From: Haloarcula sp. CBA1127
Lineage (GTDB): Archaea; Halobacteriota; Halobacteria; Halobacteriales; Haloarculaceae
Direction of reading: 5' to 3'
DNA length: 64,000 nt
Assembly: GCF_001485575.1 (NCBI RefSeq)
Contig: NZ_BCNB01000003.1
Location: 1 to 64,000, forward strand
The position numbers and the translations under genes are program-made. Of the stretch, positions 1-8,470 are shown in pieces (positions within the stretch are counted from its first letter, which is position 1; every line of letters starts with the position of its first letter). The notes beneath the pieces were generated by a model. The model worked only from the letters and a program-made list of their open reading frames with translations. It was not told the DNA's origin and ran no database searches.

Positions 1-157
1 TGTTTGCTAGCTGCAGGAACCGGGAGCGACCCCCTGTTGTCAGGAGTGTAGTGAGTGATCGTAACACGAACAGAGCGACCACAGCGATTCCAGTGGTCAC
101 AACGGGTGTGACAGATCCATCTTGGTACTGGTCTGGATCGCCTGCCTGTTCGGATAT
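1..157 (-). CDS. Partial small membrane protein, non-canonical ATA start
   Basis: Reading leftwards from 157 there is an open frame to the window edge. It begins I-S-E-Q-A-G-D and has a hydrophobic stretch around residues 20-36 (VVTTGIAVVALFVL), so one membrane helix is likely. It sits exactly where a gene should follow a copy of the recurrent 5' hairpin (158-209), yet the expected start codon reads ATA, not ATG. Either ATA is used, the start is mutated and the gene is dead, or the start lies further in (a GTG at about codon 20). The 3' end is outside the window and the function is unknown. Confidence 0.4.
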   Translation of the reverse strand, partial: MSEQAGDPDQYQDGSVTPVVTTGIAVVALFVLRSLTTLLTTGGRSRFLQLAN

Positions 158-209
158 GGCTGATAGGCCTTCTCTGGACCGCCTCTCACCCGGCGGGGGC
201 TCACAAAAT
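158..209 (-). promoter_or_regulatory. Recurrent 5' hairpin element, copy 1
   Basis: TTTTGTG tract at 202-208 followed by a stem CCGCC/GGCGG (179-183 with 192-196) around a GGGTGAGA loop. It lies 25 nt after the stop of the 235-480 gene and directly before the partial gene at 1-157. Confidence 0.6.
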
Positions 210-234
210 ACGGGCGAGTTCTCTTGCTGTCAGA

Positions 235-480
235 CTAGGCTTGCTCTATTGTCTCGACCCACTCGGGAGCGCAATCGTGTGTGCCCGCGTAGATCGAGTT
301 GTCGGGATACTGGTCGTCGTCAGCCTCGACAGAGACGATCACGTTGCCGCCGGAACGCGAAATTTCTGTAACGGTTCCGACGACTGCATCGAGTGGGCCG
401 TCTCCGTCGGTCCAGTCGGTTCGGACGTGGTCGCCGCGGTCGAAGTCATACTCCTCGAAGGAAGGCGCTGTGGTACTCAT
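235..480 (-). CDS. Small acidic hypothetical protein (81 aa)
   Basis: Starts MSTTAPSFEEYDF at 480. The in-frame ATG nine codons upstream lies inside the hairpin element and is unlikely to be used. The middle (HVRTDWTDG, then VVGTVTEISRSGGNVIVSVEADDD) alternates like a small beta-barrel, reminiscent of SH3-like or HVO_2753-type small proteins, but I cannot name a family. The composition is strongly acidic, as expected of a haloarchaeon. It is probably the second-last gene of a minus-strand series. Confidence 0.65.
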   Translation of the reverse strand: MSTTAPSFEEYDFDRGDHVRTDWTDGDGPLDAVVGTVTEISRSGGNVIVSVEADDDQYPDNSIYAGTHDCAPEWVETIEQA

Positions 481-512
481 GATCTCCTCCGGCTCCGAGG
501 GAGACACAAAAT
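481..512 (-). promoter_or_regulatory. Recurrent 5' hairpin element, copy 2
   Basis: ATTTTGTG tract at 505-512, then CCTC-ggagccg-GAGG, ending 5 nt before the ATG. The 3' arm carries the only purine-rich Shine-Dalgarno-like stretch, so pairing would hide it. Confidence 0.65.
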
Positions 513-564
513 GGCTCGGATACCAGCCAGAGTGCTGATACTGCTTGCCGAGAGAGAAGAGCTG

Positions 565-825
565 ATGACCGAATTGCGGGTCCGGAAACCCGATGGCTGG
601 ACGACCGTCTCGTTTCCCGACGAAGTTGCGACGATCTCGGTTGTCGGTGGGAAGGTCGACGGCCAGCTGTGCCTGACCCTCACCGGCGAACGGGAGGACA
701 GTCCTCGCATCGTCGAAACCGGCATTCTCGACGTCGACAAAAGTGACGAGAACTTGTTGGAGAATACAGTGCCCCGGACCGAGGACGGGACGAGTATCGC
801 TTTGGACTGGCTACTGCCGGAGTAG
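565..825 (+). CDS. Small hypothetical protein (86 aa)
   Basis: MTELRVRKPDGWTTVSFPDEV... is acidic, with alternating hydrophobic residues that suggest a small beta-rich fold. It is divergent from the 235-480 gene. An in-frame ATG at 511 would add 18 residues but falls inside the neighbouring hairpin element, so 565 is preferred. I recognise no family. Composition and length are convincing but not decisive. Confidence 0.45.
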   Translation: MTELRVRKPDGWTTVSFPDEVATISVVGGKVDGQLCLTLTGEREDSPRIVETGILDVDKSDENLLENTVPRTEDGTSIALDWLLPE

Positions 826-1024
826 CAGCCGTTGTGCATACGGTTTCTTTATTCATCAGAGGGTGTGAAACGGCTGTTTGGTAAGCGTGCAGACGGACTG
901 CCAGCGGTCCTACCAATTTTACTCGATTTTCTGAGCGCCGTGCGAGATGTAGGGTGCAGAATATTTTTTTCGAAGCTGGCAGTAGATTGTCACTCAGTCT
1001 CAAACCCTGGATTCTTTCAAAATC

Positions 1025-2543
1025 TTATGAGGGTGTAAGTTCATCTGCGTTGAAGACGTTAACCAACTGGTCGATGATGGTTGGATCGATGTCGGTCAGG
1101 TTGGCCACTTGGCCCTCAATGTAGGGTGGACTGCTGAGATCGTTCAGGGTGTCGAACAGGACTAATATATCGAGGTAGTCGTCGATGTGTATTCGGCCGG
1201 TTTCTCCCCGGATTACTATGGTTCGGCGTCAGGATCTTCGGGATGGCAAGTCGAGGCGGCCTAAAATATAGTTCTGGAATGTGTCTTTGTCGACTTTGGA
1301 GTCTTCGTTTTGATCACGAGCATTGTGAGGTCGCAGTGTCCTCTTTCACTGGTTGTATCTGGCTCTCTACCTTGTTGAGAATCTGCTTTTGTAGATGGGA
1401 TTTCTTGGGCCAATAGTCGGTGTCTTGGGGGTTCGTCCTCAGACTGTATCGTCGTGCGACTTGGTAGGAGGTCTGTGGGCGAGGTATTGTGATTTCACCC
1501 CCAGATAGTCTTTGAAGACGTGTTGATGTGTACATCTGGTTGTTTGCCGTTGGGGGCCTGTTTCTCGATGTCAACGTTGGGGGTTCTAAACTCTCTGCGG
1601 AGTGCGCTGATGACTTCATTTCGGCTATCGTGCTCTCGTATTCTGGTCTTCCTAGGACTTTCTTTCTTAAAGTGCTAAGGGGTCGTTGCTTGGCCGTTTG
1701 CGGCTATTAGTTCGAGACAGTGATTGTAGTAGGTGAGTTTCTGTACTGTTTTCGGGTTCTCATTTGGGTCCTGTTCTTGCCTGAGCAGGTTTGTTAGTGG
1801 GTGCTGATTGTGGTCTCGGAGGGTAGGGATGCCTGGCTTGTTGTGGGTGAGTAGATGTTCGAGGTTCGGATAGCGGGAGAGGTTCTGCTTGACCTCGTTG
1901 TAATTAATAGTGTTCTTGCTGTCCCATTCGAGGTCGTCGAGTAGTAGAGATATTTTGAGCAGGCGATCGTGTTTGTGACGGCCCTGGTATGCGTCGGTGG
2001 AATCTAGGTCTTCGTTTTTGCTATGTCTTCGAGTTCAGTTTGGACGACCTGTAGCTCTGTGTCAAAGTCGCCCTTAGAAGCCCGGTCTTCGAGGTAGTAT
2101 TCGATTGTCCGTTTGAGGGATCGGATGAAAAAGTAGCTGTAGGTGTTGTACCAGTCCGGCATCTGACTGGCCATTTCGTTTTCCTGTCCTCTGTAGAGGT
2201 GTGGGATGAGAGGGGCTAGGTAGTGTGCTTTCTTGAGGTCTTGGCCCTGTATTTTCTGTCTGGTGAACTGGTTGACTGCGTTGATATCGTGGGTTCCGAT
2301 AGCCTCAAGTCCCCGTCCAAGATCGGAGCTGGCCAGTATATTAGTCTCTTCTGAGATCAGGTAGGCGGTTTCCAGGGATTTTGCGTGTTCCTGCTGGACG
2401 CAGTCCTCAAAGATGTCGGATACATGATGGAGGCCTCCAGGTGGTAAATATCCGATGTTTTGGATTAAATTCTGTATCTTGTCCAGCTTTTGGCTACAAC
2501 TGAGGCTGTTGTCCTGCTGGATTTGAAGGATATCGCAAGCCAT
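1025..2543 (-). pseudogene. Frameshifted remnant of a ~450-500 aa protein of unknown function
   Basis: An intact-looking start at 2543 (MACDILQIQQDNS) runs 179 codons to a stop at 2004. Coding continues immediately in the -1 frame (EDLDSTDAYQGRHKHDRLLK...) to a stop at 1675. Plausible protein segments then follow in shifting frames: RNEVISALRREFRTPNVDIE, then GGEITIPRPQTSYQVARRYS, then DKDTFQNYILGRLDLP, and finally RIHIDDYLDILVLFDTLND to a stop at 1025-1027. The first shift lies in a run of five A near 2014-2018. At least four frame changes are needed, so this is a decaying gene, not a programmed shift. No recognised domain. Confidence 0.6.
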
Positions 2544-3121
2544 TGATTATCCTGATGATTATTACTAATCTGTGAAAGTGTTTAGCGAGTGGTTCCCTGA
2601 TTTACTTCTGTTCCGTCCTAATCGTCATAGCCTTCTAAGCGAACGTCCGGTAATCTAGTGCCGCTTCAGTCGTAAATCGCTAGATTCCCACGATACAGCG
2701 TCTCTCGATTAATTCTAGCAGTTCAGACTTGACGCGGCACTAGATTTGCGGCTATGGTTTCTAGAGTTCTGCGATGGATCGACCCCAGCCGCTGTTAATT
2801 TGGGGGAGAACGTGTCCGGCAATTCGTCTTTAGATAATACTCATAGTAATACTGTTAGACCGTGATTTTCGGTCGAATTTTGCCTTCAAACCACAATAGG
2901 ACGTCGAAAAACACCGATTTTAGCGTTGGTCATCGTAGGATTTGACAAGGAACAGCGCTTCGACCGACGGAATTGCTCTTCCTAATCTCTGTAGTTATAA
3001 TTATAATTCTGAAAATTACTACTGGTGTTAGCTAAAGACGAATGCGTGTCCGGCTCTCCCCCACAGAAACGGACGGGGAGCCAGTCTATTCAGTTGAGAT
3101 GGACTTGCCCAGTAGCAGGTA
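2544..3121. other. Gene-poor AT-richer gap with a small inverted-repeat element
   Basis: No convincing gene. The stretch is richer in A and T than its surroundings and holds the inverted repeats described at 2652-2746. The short plus-strand frames near 3025-3245 have basic, low-complexity translations that do not look like haloarchaeal proteins. Confidence 0.5.
2652..2746. repeat. 95-bp element bounded by 13-bp perfect inverted repeats (MITE-like)
   Basis: AATCTAGTGCCGC at 2652-2664 is repeated exactly in inverse at 2734-2746 (GCGGCACTAGATT), with 69 bp between. No coding capacity. This is the architecture of a small non-autonomous transposable element or the remnant of an IS. No target duplication was established. 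Confidence 0.45.
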
Positions 3122-3679
3122 TTATCCTAGCAAAACCAGTAGAACAATCGCTACTAGAGAAGAAAGTAGAAAAGCAGTTCCCCAGCCAAATCGACGCGCT
3201 TCTTTATGTAGAAGATCCATATTATCATCGGACCACTTGAAATAAACTGCTGACATTATTCGTTTATATTCAGTTGAATCATAACCACTCTCTAAAGCAG
3301 AGTGTAAATTGGCAGATGAGGGGCCAGCAACTTGACCGCTAAGTTCATAGTATCCAAGAATGTAGCTTGTGACAGCTATTGAAAGGAATATGAACGGAAG
3401 AGCTGCGAAATAGGGATTAGACTCTACCCCGATATTATCACCTCCGAAGCGATACAGCGCAAGGTACAACGAGCCTAATAGAAGAGCAACTTTTACCATT
3501 TCAATTGCCTGTTGCCGCCGGGTACTGGCTTCATCATATCCTCTAGAGAAAGTGTCCTCACCTTGTTTTAAGCTAATTTCCCAAAACTCATCGTCAACAC
3601 TTTCTGCATCACCAATCGCCTCACCGATCTGGTCAAGGCTGACAGATTTCTTCTGCTCTGGATGCTCTTTTGGGTCCAT
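3122..3679 (-). CDS. Multi-spanning membrane protein with cytoplasmic N-terminus (185 aa)
   Basis: The first ~60 residues are hydrophilic and acidic (MDPKEHPEQKKSVSLDQIGE...). Helices follow at about residues 62-80 (VKVALLLGSLYLALYRF), 91-111 (ALPFIFLSIAVTSYILGYY) and 165-185 (TAFLLSSLVAIVLLVLLG). An amphipathic region of ~45 residues separates the second and third. The overall plan (soluble helix, TM pair, linker, TM) resembles small SLATT/S-4TM-type membrane effectors of nucleotide-signalling defence systems, but no synthase or sensor is adjacent, so this is only a shape resemblance. Confidence 0.65.
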   Translation of the reverse strand: MDPKEHPEQKKSVSLDQIGEAIGDAESVDDEFWEISLKQGEDTFSRGYDEASTRRQQAIEMVKVALLLGSLYLALYRFGGDNIGVESNPYFAALPFIFLSIAVTSYILGYYELSGQVAGPSSANLHSALESGYDSTEYKRIMSAVYFKWSDDNMDLLHKEARRFGWGTAFLLSSLVAIVLLVLLG

Positions 3680-3800
3680 ATGGTAGTTAGTTTAGTAGTA
3701 AAAATAAATCCGGCTGAATATATTTGAATATATATTATTTTGAGTCGCAACACTCTCAAGCTCACCGAATCACTACCACACTCTGTGAGTCAATGATCGC

Positions 3801-4190
3801 TCAGAAGACCAGATAAATTACATCTGGCCGAACAATGAGGACGGCGCCAGCTATGTAAAACACAATTGATTTTAATTCTAAATGATTCCATCCAGTGGTT
3901 TCATTCACAGCAACCATCCCCAGCAGCAGTAATCCGCCGACGATTTGCGCAGGATGAAGTTGAGGAAGTATTGATACCCAGATGCTCTTGATTTGTGGGG
4001 TAAATAGAGAGACACCAATCAGGCTTCCAAGAAGTATTATAACTGCCTCATGCTTTCCCCGGAAGCTGCCCCCAGATAGGAAGTAGCCATCCCCTGCTTC
4101 GTAGACGCTTAGACCGATTATCGCCATAGTCAATCCAGTGAAAATGCTGGGCAACTGGTTTGAGATGTATTCGAATAGTCCCAATTGCAT
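3801..4190 (-). CDS. Small four-helix membrane protein (129 aa)
   Basis: Starts MQLGLFEYISNQLP at 4190, its ATG overlapping the TAA of the upstream gene (TAATG), which indicates translational coupling. Hydrophobic segments lie near residues 14-30, 45-62, 80-98 and 108-127. No family recognised. Together with the 66-aa membrane protein before it, it forms a two-gene unit of tiny membrane proteins, perhaps a holin-like or two-subunit channel pair. That is inference. Confidence 0.6.
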   Translation of the reverse strand: MQLGLFEYISNQLPSIFTGLTMAIIGLSVYEAGDGYFLSGGSFRGKHEAVIILLGSLIGVSLFTPQIKSIWVSILPQLHPAQIVGGLLLLGMVAVNETTGWNHLELKSIVFYIAGAVLIVRPDVIYLVF

Positions 4191-4390
4191 TAGAGCCACC
4201 TTCCGTAGGCGATTACCATAATAAGCAGAGCGAAAGCACCTATAACCCCAAAAACGTTCATCGTTCGGATGGTATTTCCGAATATTACGTATCCTGAAGC
4301 TAGCATCCCCTTCTGAAGGGCCATTGCACCACCTATTGCAACGCACAACAAGAGAATGTAACTGGGAAGTCCACTTGGATCAACTGACAT
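4190..4390 (-). CDS. Small two-helix membrane protein (66 aa)
   Basis: MSVDPSGLPSYILLLCVAIGGAMALQKG...; hydrophobic segments at residues ~9-24 and ~44-62. Its stop overlaps the start of the following 129-aa membrane gene. Short hydrophobic genes of this type resemble TrbC/holin-like proteins, but nothing diagnostic is visible. Confidence 0.55.
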   Translation of the reverse strand: MSVDPSGLPSYILLLCVAIGGAMALQKGMLASGYVIFGNTIRTMNVFGVIGAFALLIMVIAYGRWL

Positions 4391-4623
4391 TCAAATACAT
4401 CTGACTCATTGTTTGCATATAAATCGTACACCCGGGTTAATTCGTCTGCTTCTGGTATGTGCTCAATATAGAGGGAAATCTCCGACTTTCACCCGAGAAC
4501 CGGACACATCCTTTCGGCTGCTCAGCTATACTGACCGTCGATCAAGAACCGAATAGTGACTGTGAACAGTTCTATGACACGCTGTGTCTTCACAGCACCC
4601 GTTACGCTTTGCCGACACGACAG

Positions 4624-5643
4624 CTACCGCTCCCACGGAAAGAAGCCATGGCGCTCGCGATAGGCACTGATCTGGTCCTGAAACTCCTGCTCCTGGAAGT
4701 CCGGCTCGTCGCCGTGGATATCCTCCGGTGAGACGCCGTCGAGGAGATGCTCGTAGTCCGTGGCCTCCTCCGTGTCATCCTCTTGGTCGGGCTCGTGTCG
4801 GTGCTGTCCACACTCCCTGCAGGTCCAGATCAGCCGGTCAAGGTGTGAGTGACACTCGAAACCGTCCAGCCCGTGTGATTCGTGTCCCGTCACGGCGCCA
4901 CACTGCCGACAGTGGAACCCGATTCCAACTATCTCCGGTTCGGCTCTTGCCTGATGGCGCTGCACGACACCGGGCACAAGCCAGTACGTGCCGTCGTCCT
5001 GTCGGAACTCATCCGTGAGCTGCTGGAACTCCGAGCGGTCGGTAACTGGTGACCCGTCCTCGAGATAGATCCGTGGCTGGACGTCGCCCCCATCCCCGTC
5101 CCAGTTGATCTGCTCGTCGGCCGTCTCTAGGAGCGCCTGTCCGGGTTCCGCGTCCATCGTGGTTTCGGTCGGCAGGTCGGGCCACCCCTTCGTGAGAGTG
5201 GCGGCTGGCTCTGTCCCAAATGCTGCTCGGCACTTCACCGTTCCATGGGAGACGTCCTCACCGCTCGCGATGCTGTCGGAAACGGAGAAGGCCGCAGCGC
5301 CGAGCGCTCGTGCATGGAAGTCGGTGTTCGCTTCGACGAGTGCGAGTACTACCCGCCCGAATATCCACTCCCCAAGTGGGCTGCTATCCTGATCGTCGGA
5401 CGAAGTCTTTGAGATACCGGTCTGAGCGCAGAACGGACACTGGCGTTCATCCTGTGGGATATCCTGTCCACAGGTCCGACAGGTACGAGTCTCATCCTCT
5501 GTACGGTCGGGATAGCCGGTGGAGTCGAGGACTCGTTCCCGTCCGTTCCCCCTCGTTTCAGGATCGGAACTCGCTGCGCCGAGGATATCAGCGGGATCGT
5601 ACTCAGGATTTCGATCAGTCACACGCTTGGTTGCGTTCGTCAT
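4624..5643 (-). CDS. Zinc-ribbon protein, function unknown (339 aa)
   Basis: Starts MTNATKRVTDRNPEYDP just after a hairpin element. A zinc ribbon lies near residues 53-70 (C-x2-C, QDIPQDERQ, C-x2-C). A second cysteine/histidine set sits around residues 245-285 (FHCRQCG...FECHSH...WTCRECGQH). The linker is acidic and the C-terminus ends DQISAYRERHGFFPWER. Zinc ribbons at both ends suggest nucleic-acid or protein contacts. It is followed by nothing on the same strand until the small membrane proteins, so it is the last gene of its series. Confidence 0.65.
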   Translation of the reverse strand: MTNATKRVTDRNPEYDPADILGAASSDPETRGNGRERVLDSTGYPDRTEDETRTCRTCGQDIPQDERQCPFCAQTGISKTSSDDQDSSPLGEWIFGRVVLALVEANTDFHARALGAAAFSVSDSIASGEDVSHGTVKCRAAFGTEPAATLTKGWPDLPTETTMDAEPGQALLETADEQINWDGDGGDVQPRIYLEDGSPVTDRSEFQQLTDEFRQDDGTYWLVPGVVQRHQARAEPEIVGIGFHCRQCGAVTGHESHGLDGFECHSHLDRLIWTCRECGQHRHEPDQEDDTEEATDYEHLLDGVSPEDIHGDEPDFQEQEFQDQISAYRERHGFFPWER

Positions 5644-5677
5644 GGTATTTAAACTCCAGCCCCGAGGGAAGCACAAA
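5644..5677 (-). promoter_or_regulatory. Recurrent 5' hairpin element, copy 3 (weak)
   Basis: TTTGTG at 5672-5677, then a short CTC-ggggctg-GAG pairing and a TTTAAATA run directly before the ATG. The stem is the poorest of the family. Confidence 0.45.
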
Positions 5678-5706
5678 CCGACAGAGACCAAGACAGGACG
5701 AGTTGG

Positions 5707-6294
5707 CTACTCGCCGTCCGTGCTGTCCGTCACTTCTGCGATGAACGTGTCCGTTGATCTGTCCAGATCGTACTGGTTGATGAGTTCGAGGGCAGCCAGC
5801 GCTGCGCCTGTGTCTACGAGGTCTGCGGCGAGCAATCGTTTGAGACGAAGGGTGCCTTTGTGGGCACGGTCGGAACCTGAACCGCGCATCTGGGAAAATT
5901 CCATCAAGAGTCGTCGCCAAGCAGTCGCCGAGCCGGTCACCGTGAGATTCCAGTCCGGGGCTTCATATCTAGAGGACGACTGCCGGCGGTAGTGGCCTTC
6001 AAGTCTGTCAAGCAGGTCGTCGATAATCGTGCCCTTCTCAACGGTCCGTCCGTGTATGGCGTAGTCTGGGTCGACGAGATTGCGCCACTCGTCGTAGGAG
6101 TCGATATCGTACTCGACAGCTAGCTCGACCTCGACTGTTTCGAGACAATCGGCCTTCCCGGGTTCATTCACACGCCGAAGTCGATCTGCGGTCCCCTCGG
6201 CGTGGACTGTGAGGTCTGGGAACTGCGCTTCGGTGGAATCGGCTTTTGGTTGCTGTTCTCCGGTTTGATCGCTGTTGGTGGTCTTCGATGCCAT
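5707..6294 (-). CDS. Hypothetical protein (195 aa)
   Basis: Starts MASKTTNSDQTGEQQ at 6294, selected by the preceding hairpin element. The core (VEVELAVEYDIDSYDEWRNLVDPDY ... DWNLTVTGSATAWRRLLMEFSQM) has mixed alpha/beta pattern and no motif that I recognise. It is 29 nt upstream of the hairpin element of the zinc-ribbon gene, so the two are probably cotranscribed. Confidence 0.65.
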   Translation of the reverse strand: MASKTTNSDQTGEQQPKADSTEAQFPDLTVHAEGTADRLRRVNEPGKADCLETVEVELAVEYDIDSYDEWRNLVDPDYAIHGRTVEKGTIIDDLLDRLEGHYRRQSSSRYEAPDWNLTVTGSATAWRRLLMEFSQMRGSGSDRAHKGTLRLKRLLAADLVDTGAALAALELINQYDLDRSTDTFIAEVTDSTDGE

Positions 6295-6351
6295 GGGTAC
6301 TGTCGGGACGCCCTCACTGGACCGCCCCGCACCCGACTGGGGGTGCAAAAA
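6295..6351 (-). promoter_or_regulatory. Recurrent 5' hairpin element, copy 4 (long form)
   Basis: A TTTTTGC tract at 6345-6351, then GCACCC-ccagtc-GGGTGC, then the long-form tail GGGGCGGTCCAGTGAGGGCG before the ATG at 6294. Confidence 0.6.
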
Positions 6352-6595
6352 CTCACAGTCTGGTCGACTAATCGCTGAAGAATTGGCACACACCACTGTC
6401 TCCGGAGAAAACCACCAGACAGCGATGGTATTTTCACTCGAAATACGGTGTGTTAAGTCTGGGACTAAAGCCGGTCTCAAGGGGGTGTCGTAGGGACCCT
6501 CCTGAGGTTAGTTTTGTCCTCGTGCTTTCCTTAACTGTCTTTTATTTCATACAAATACAGAAAATATTAAAACGCTAAACAGGTAGTTGTCAATT

Positions 6596-6712
6596 ATGGA
6601 TAGCAACCTCACACCCGACGAGTGGGATCGAATTAGAGCGTTCGCGCGGGCTGCAGATTGCCGCCAACGGCCCGAGATACTGCTCCCTGAGGAAACGCTT
6701 AAAAGCGACTAA
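6596..6712 (+). CDS. Very small acidic protein (38 aa)
   Basis: A short open frame, MDSNLTPDEWDRIRAFARAA...EILLPEETLKSD. Its composition and the D-E-W-D-R-I-R-A-F start resemble short haloarchaeal proteins I have seen, but this is recall, not proof. It has its own upstream AT-rich stretch (6541-6590) and no neighbour on the same strand. Confidence 0.4.
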   Translation: MDSNLTPDEWDRIRAFARAADCRQRPEILLPEETLKSD

Positions 6713-6833
6713 GATACAATCACGTTCTGGTCCGCACCTGATGACTGGCTCCTACAATGTTCTAAGCAATTCAGCAGAGCAGAATACAACCAGCTGTACT
6801 GTCGGTGTTCTATGCACTCAGAGCGAGATCAAC

Positions 6834-7658
6834 TCACACTTCAAGTCGCTCTATCGGTTCGACCTCGAAGGTCAGCAGATGTGATCGAAGACGGGCGTAG
6901 GCCCCGTCACCGTCAGTCGTGACACAGTGCCGATTTGGCCTTGCCTCGCGAGGATTGCCGTCGTTCTCTTGCCACTCCGTCAGCGTGAACTCAAGCGCCT
7001 CCAACTCGCTGTCAGCCCCCTCAAACACGGCTGCAACCGACGGCGTCCCGTGGTTGTCAGCGACGTAGGCCACTTCGACAGCGTCGTGGTCGGCGTCAAG
7101 TCTCGTCCACCCATCGAGTTTGTCTGGCGGGTCCTCGGCGAACTGGTCGATTTCGCGCTGAGTCAGTTCGGCTTCTGCGGCGTCGCGCCACGCTTGTTTG
7201 ATATCCTCGGCTTGGGACCGCTCGATCTCCTGAAGGACATCGCTGTCGATGCACTCTCTGGCCCACGCAAGCACGGTCTTGGCCTTCTTGTGCTTCTGCT
7301 CGGGTTCGCCGTCCAGCTGTCCGAAGTTCATCTCTTGGGGAGTCATCAAGAGAACTGACGACCGCCAGTAGCCAGGGTCATCGTCACATTCCTCGTCGGC
7401 ATTGGGAGCCCACGACTCCATTGAGGTTCGGACTTCTTCGTGGTGCCCGAAGCCGGTTCGGACGCCGCCGGCACGCAGGATTCGCTCCGCAAGGTCGATG
7501 GTTCGCTCGCGCTCGTCAGCGGGCGCTTCATCGGGGTGAGTGACGTCGGCGTAGAACGGCAAGCCGACTTTGCTGATGATCGTCTCTTTGTAGTTTGGGA
7601 TAAGCAGTGGTTCATCGACGAAGATCGGGTCGAACGGTGGTTCGGTTGTCGGCAACAT
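6834..7658 (-). CDS. Hypothetical acidic protein (274 aa)
   Basis: Starts MLPTTEPPFDPIFVDEP at 7658 after a hairpin element. The first half carries LPFYADVTHPDEAPADERERT and GHHEEVRTSMESW; the second half is helical (KQAWRDAAEAELTQREIDQF) and ends in a beta-rich region with DGDGAYARLRSHLLTFEV. No known domain seen. It follows a 92-aa gene with only 21 nt between the stop and its hairpin, so the two look like an operon. Confidence 0.65.
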   Translation of the reverse strand: MLPTTEPPFDPIFVDEPLLIPNYKETIISKVGLPFYADVTHPDEAPADERERTIDLAERILRAGGVRTGFGHHEEVRTSMESWAPNADEECDDDPGYWRSSVLLMTPQEMNFGQLDGEPEQKHKKAKTVLAWARECIDSDVLQEIERSQAEDIKQAWRDAAEAELTQREIDQFAEDPPDKLDGWTRLDADHDAVEVAYVADNHGTPSVAAVFEGADSELEALEFTLTEWQENDGNPREARPNRHCVTTDGDGAYARLRSHLLTFEVEPIERLEV

Positions 7659-7694
7659 ACTGGAAAGCCTCCAGCCATTGAGGCGACACAAAAT
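7659..7694 (-). promoter_or_regulatory. Recurrent 5' hairpin element, copy 5
   Basis: ATTTTGTG at 7687-7694, then GCCTC-aatggctg-GAGGC, ending 9 nt before the ATG. The 3' arm is the Shine-Dalgarno-like sequence. Confidence 0.65.
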
Positions 7695-7715
7695 CGCCCT
7701 GCGGCGGAGTCTGGT

Positions 7716-7994
7716 CTAGAGGTACTGGTCAGCGGTGTCGCCGTGGTTCGCTTCCAGGGCTTCCCAGTCAGCCATTGCGTCGTACTCTGGCCGAACCTCT
7801 CCATCCGAGAGCATATCATCGACGAAGGCTTGGACTTGCTCGTCGACGGGCGCGTTCTGCAGGTCGCGCTCCCGAGCGATAAACTGGATACCACAGAACG
7901 AGCGTCCGTCTGCTGCAAGCTGCCAGAGCAGAAGCTTCCGGTTCTGGTAGGTTGCGAGTTCTGTCAGCAATGCGTCGTCTGATGGATTGGACAT
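7716..7994 (-). CDS. Small acidic protein (92 aa)
   Basis: MSNPSDDALLTELATYQNRKLLLWQLAAD...; mostly helical, very acidic, no motif. It is the first gene of the pair with the 274-aa protein. A role as a small regulator or partner is possible but not shown. Confidence 0.6.
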   Translation of the reverse strand: MSNPSDDALLTELATYQNRKLLLWQLAADGRSFCGIQFIARERDLQNAPVDEQVQAFVDDMLSDGEVRPEYDAMADWEALEANHGDTADQYL

Positions 7995-8029
7995 TGTGTG
8001 ATGCCTCCGGCTGCGAGGGCTGCATAAAA
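7995..8029 (-). promoter_or_regulatory. Recurrent 5' hairpin element, copy 6
   Basis: TTTTATG tract, then GCCCTC-gcagccg-GAGGC before the ATG at 7994. The tract deviates by one base from TTTTGTG. Confidence 0.5.
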
Positions 8030-8147
8030 CAACATTGTGTGTAAGGTAAAGGGTCGATACAGCGCTTCAGGAGGCTACCAAGGCGGGTTCAGATGAGTGC
8101 GAATAAATAAGATTATGAATCTCGGACGTGGCGTTTGGTTTGACAGG

Positions 8148-8441
8148 ATGTACGATGTGAATAGTTTCAAACGTGATATGCTAGTCGTGATCGCAGGCAT
8201 GGACGATCCGATGGGGACAGAACTCACCGCCGAACTGCAGGAATACTATGCCGAGGAGATCACAGTCGGACGTGTGTATCCGCAACTGGACGAAATGGCT
8301 GAGAAAGGGCTTATCAAGAAAATGGATAAGAACGGACGAGGAAACAAGTATCGACTGACAAGGCGTGGCGTGCGAGACCTCCAAGGTCACCGAGAGTGGG
8401 AAAATCAGTATCTGGCTCCGATTGACGAGCTATCCACATAG
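8148..8441 (+). CDS. PadR-family winged-helix regulator (97 aa)
   Basis: The PadR core is clear: FKRDMLVVIAGMDDPMGTEL, then GRVYPQLDEMAEKGLIKK and KYRLTRRGVRDLQ, giving helix-turn-helix and wing. The start MYDVNSF at 8148 matches the start of the second PadR gene at 28020; an ATG at 8097 would add 17 basic residues of atypical composition. It is convergent with the partition operon and may regulate neighbouring genes. The two PadR proteins of the window are clear homologues but not recent duplicates. Confidence 0.8.
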   Translation: MYDVNSFKRDMLVVIAGMDDPMGTELTAELQEYYAEEITVGRVYPQLDEMAEKGLIKKMDKNGRGNKYRLTRRGVRDLQGHREWENQYLAPIDELST

Positions 8442-8470
8442 CAAGCAGTGACGTGATTTGGCATGGGCAG

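Noticed and set aside
2004-2030. Programmed -1 frameshift at the A5 run
   Set aside because: Further frame changes downstream show the gene is decayed, so there is no need to invoke recoding.
4459-4731. Plus-strand frame before the zinc-ribbon gene
   Set aside because: Overlaps the end of the 4624-5643 gene and lacks acidic composition; treated as chance.
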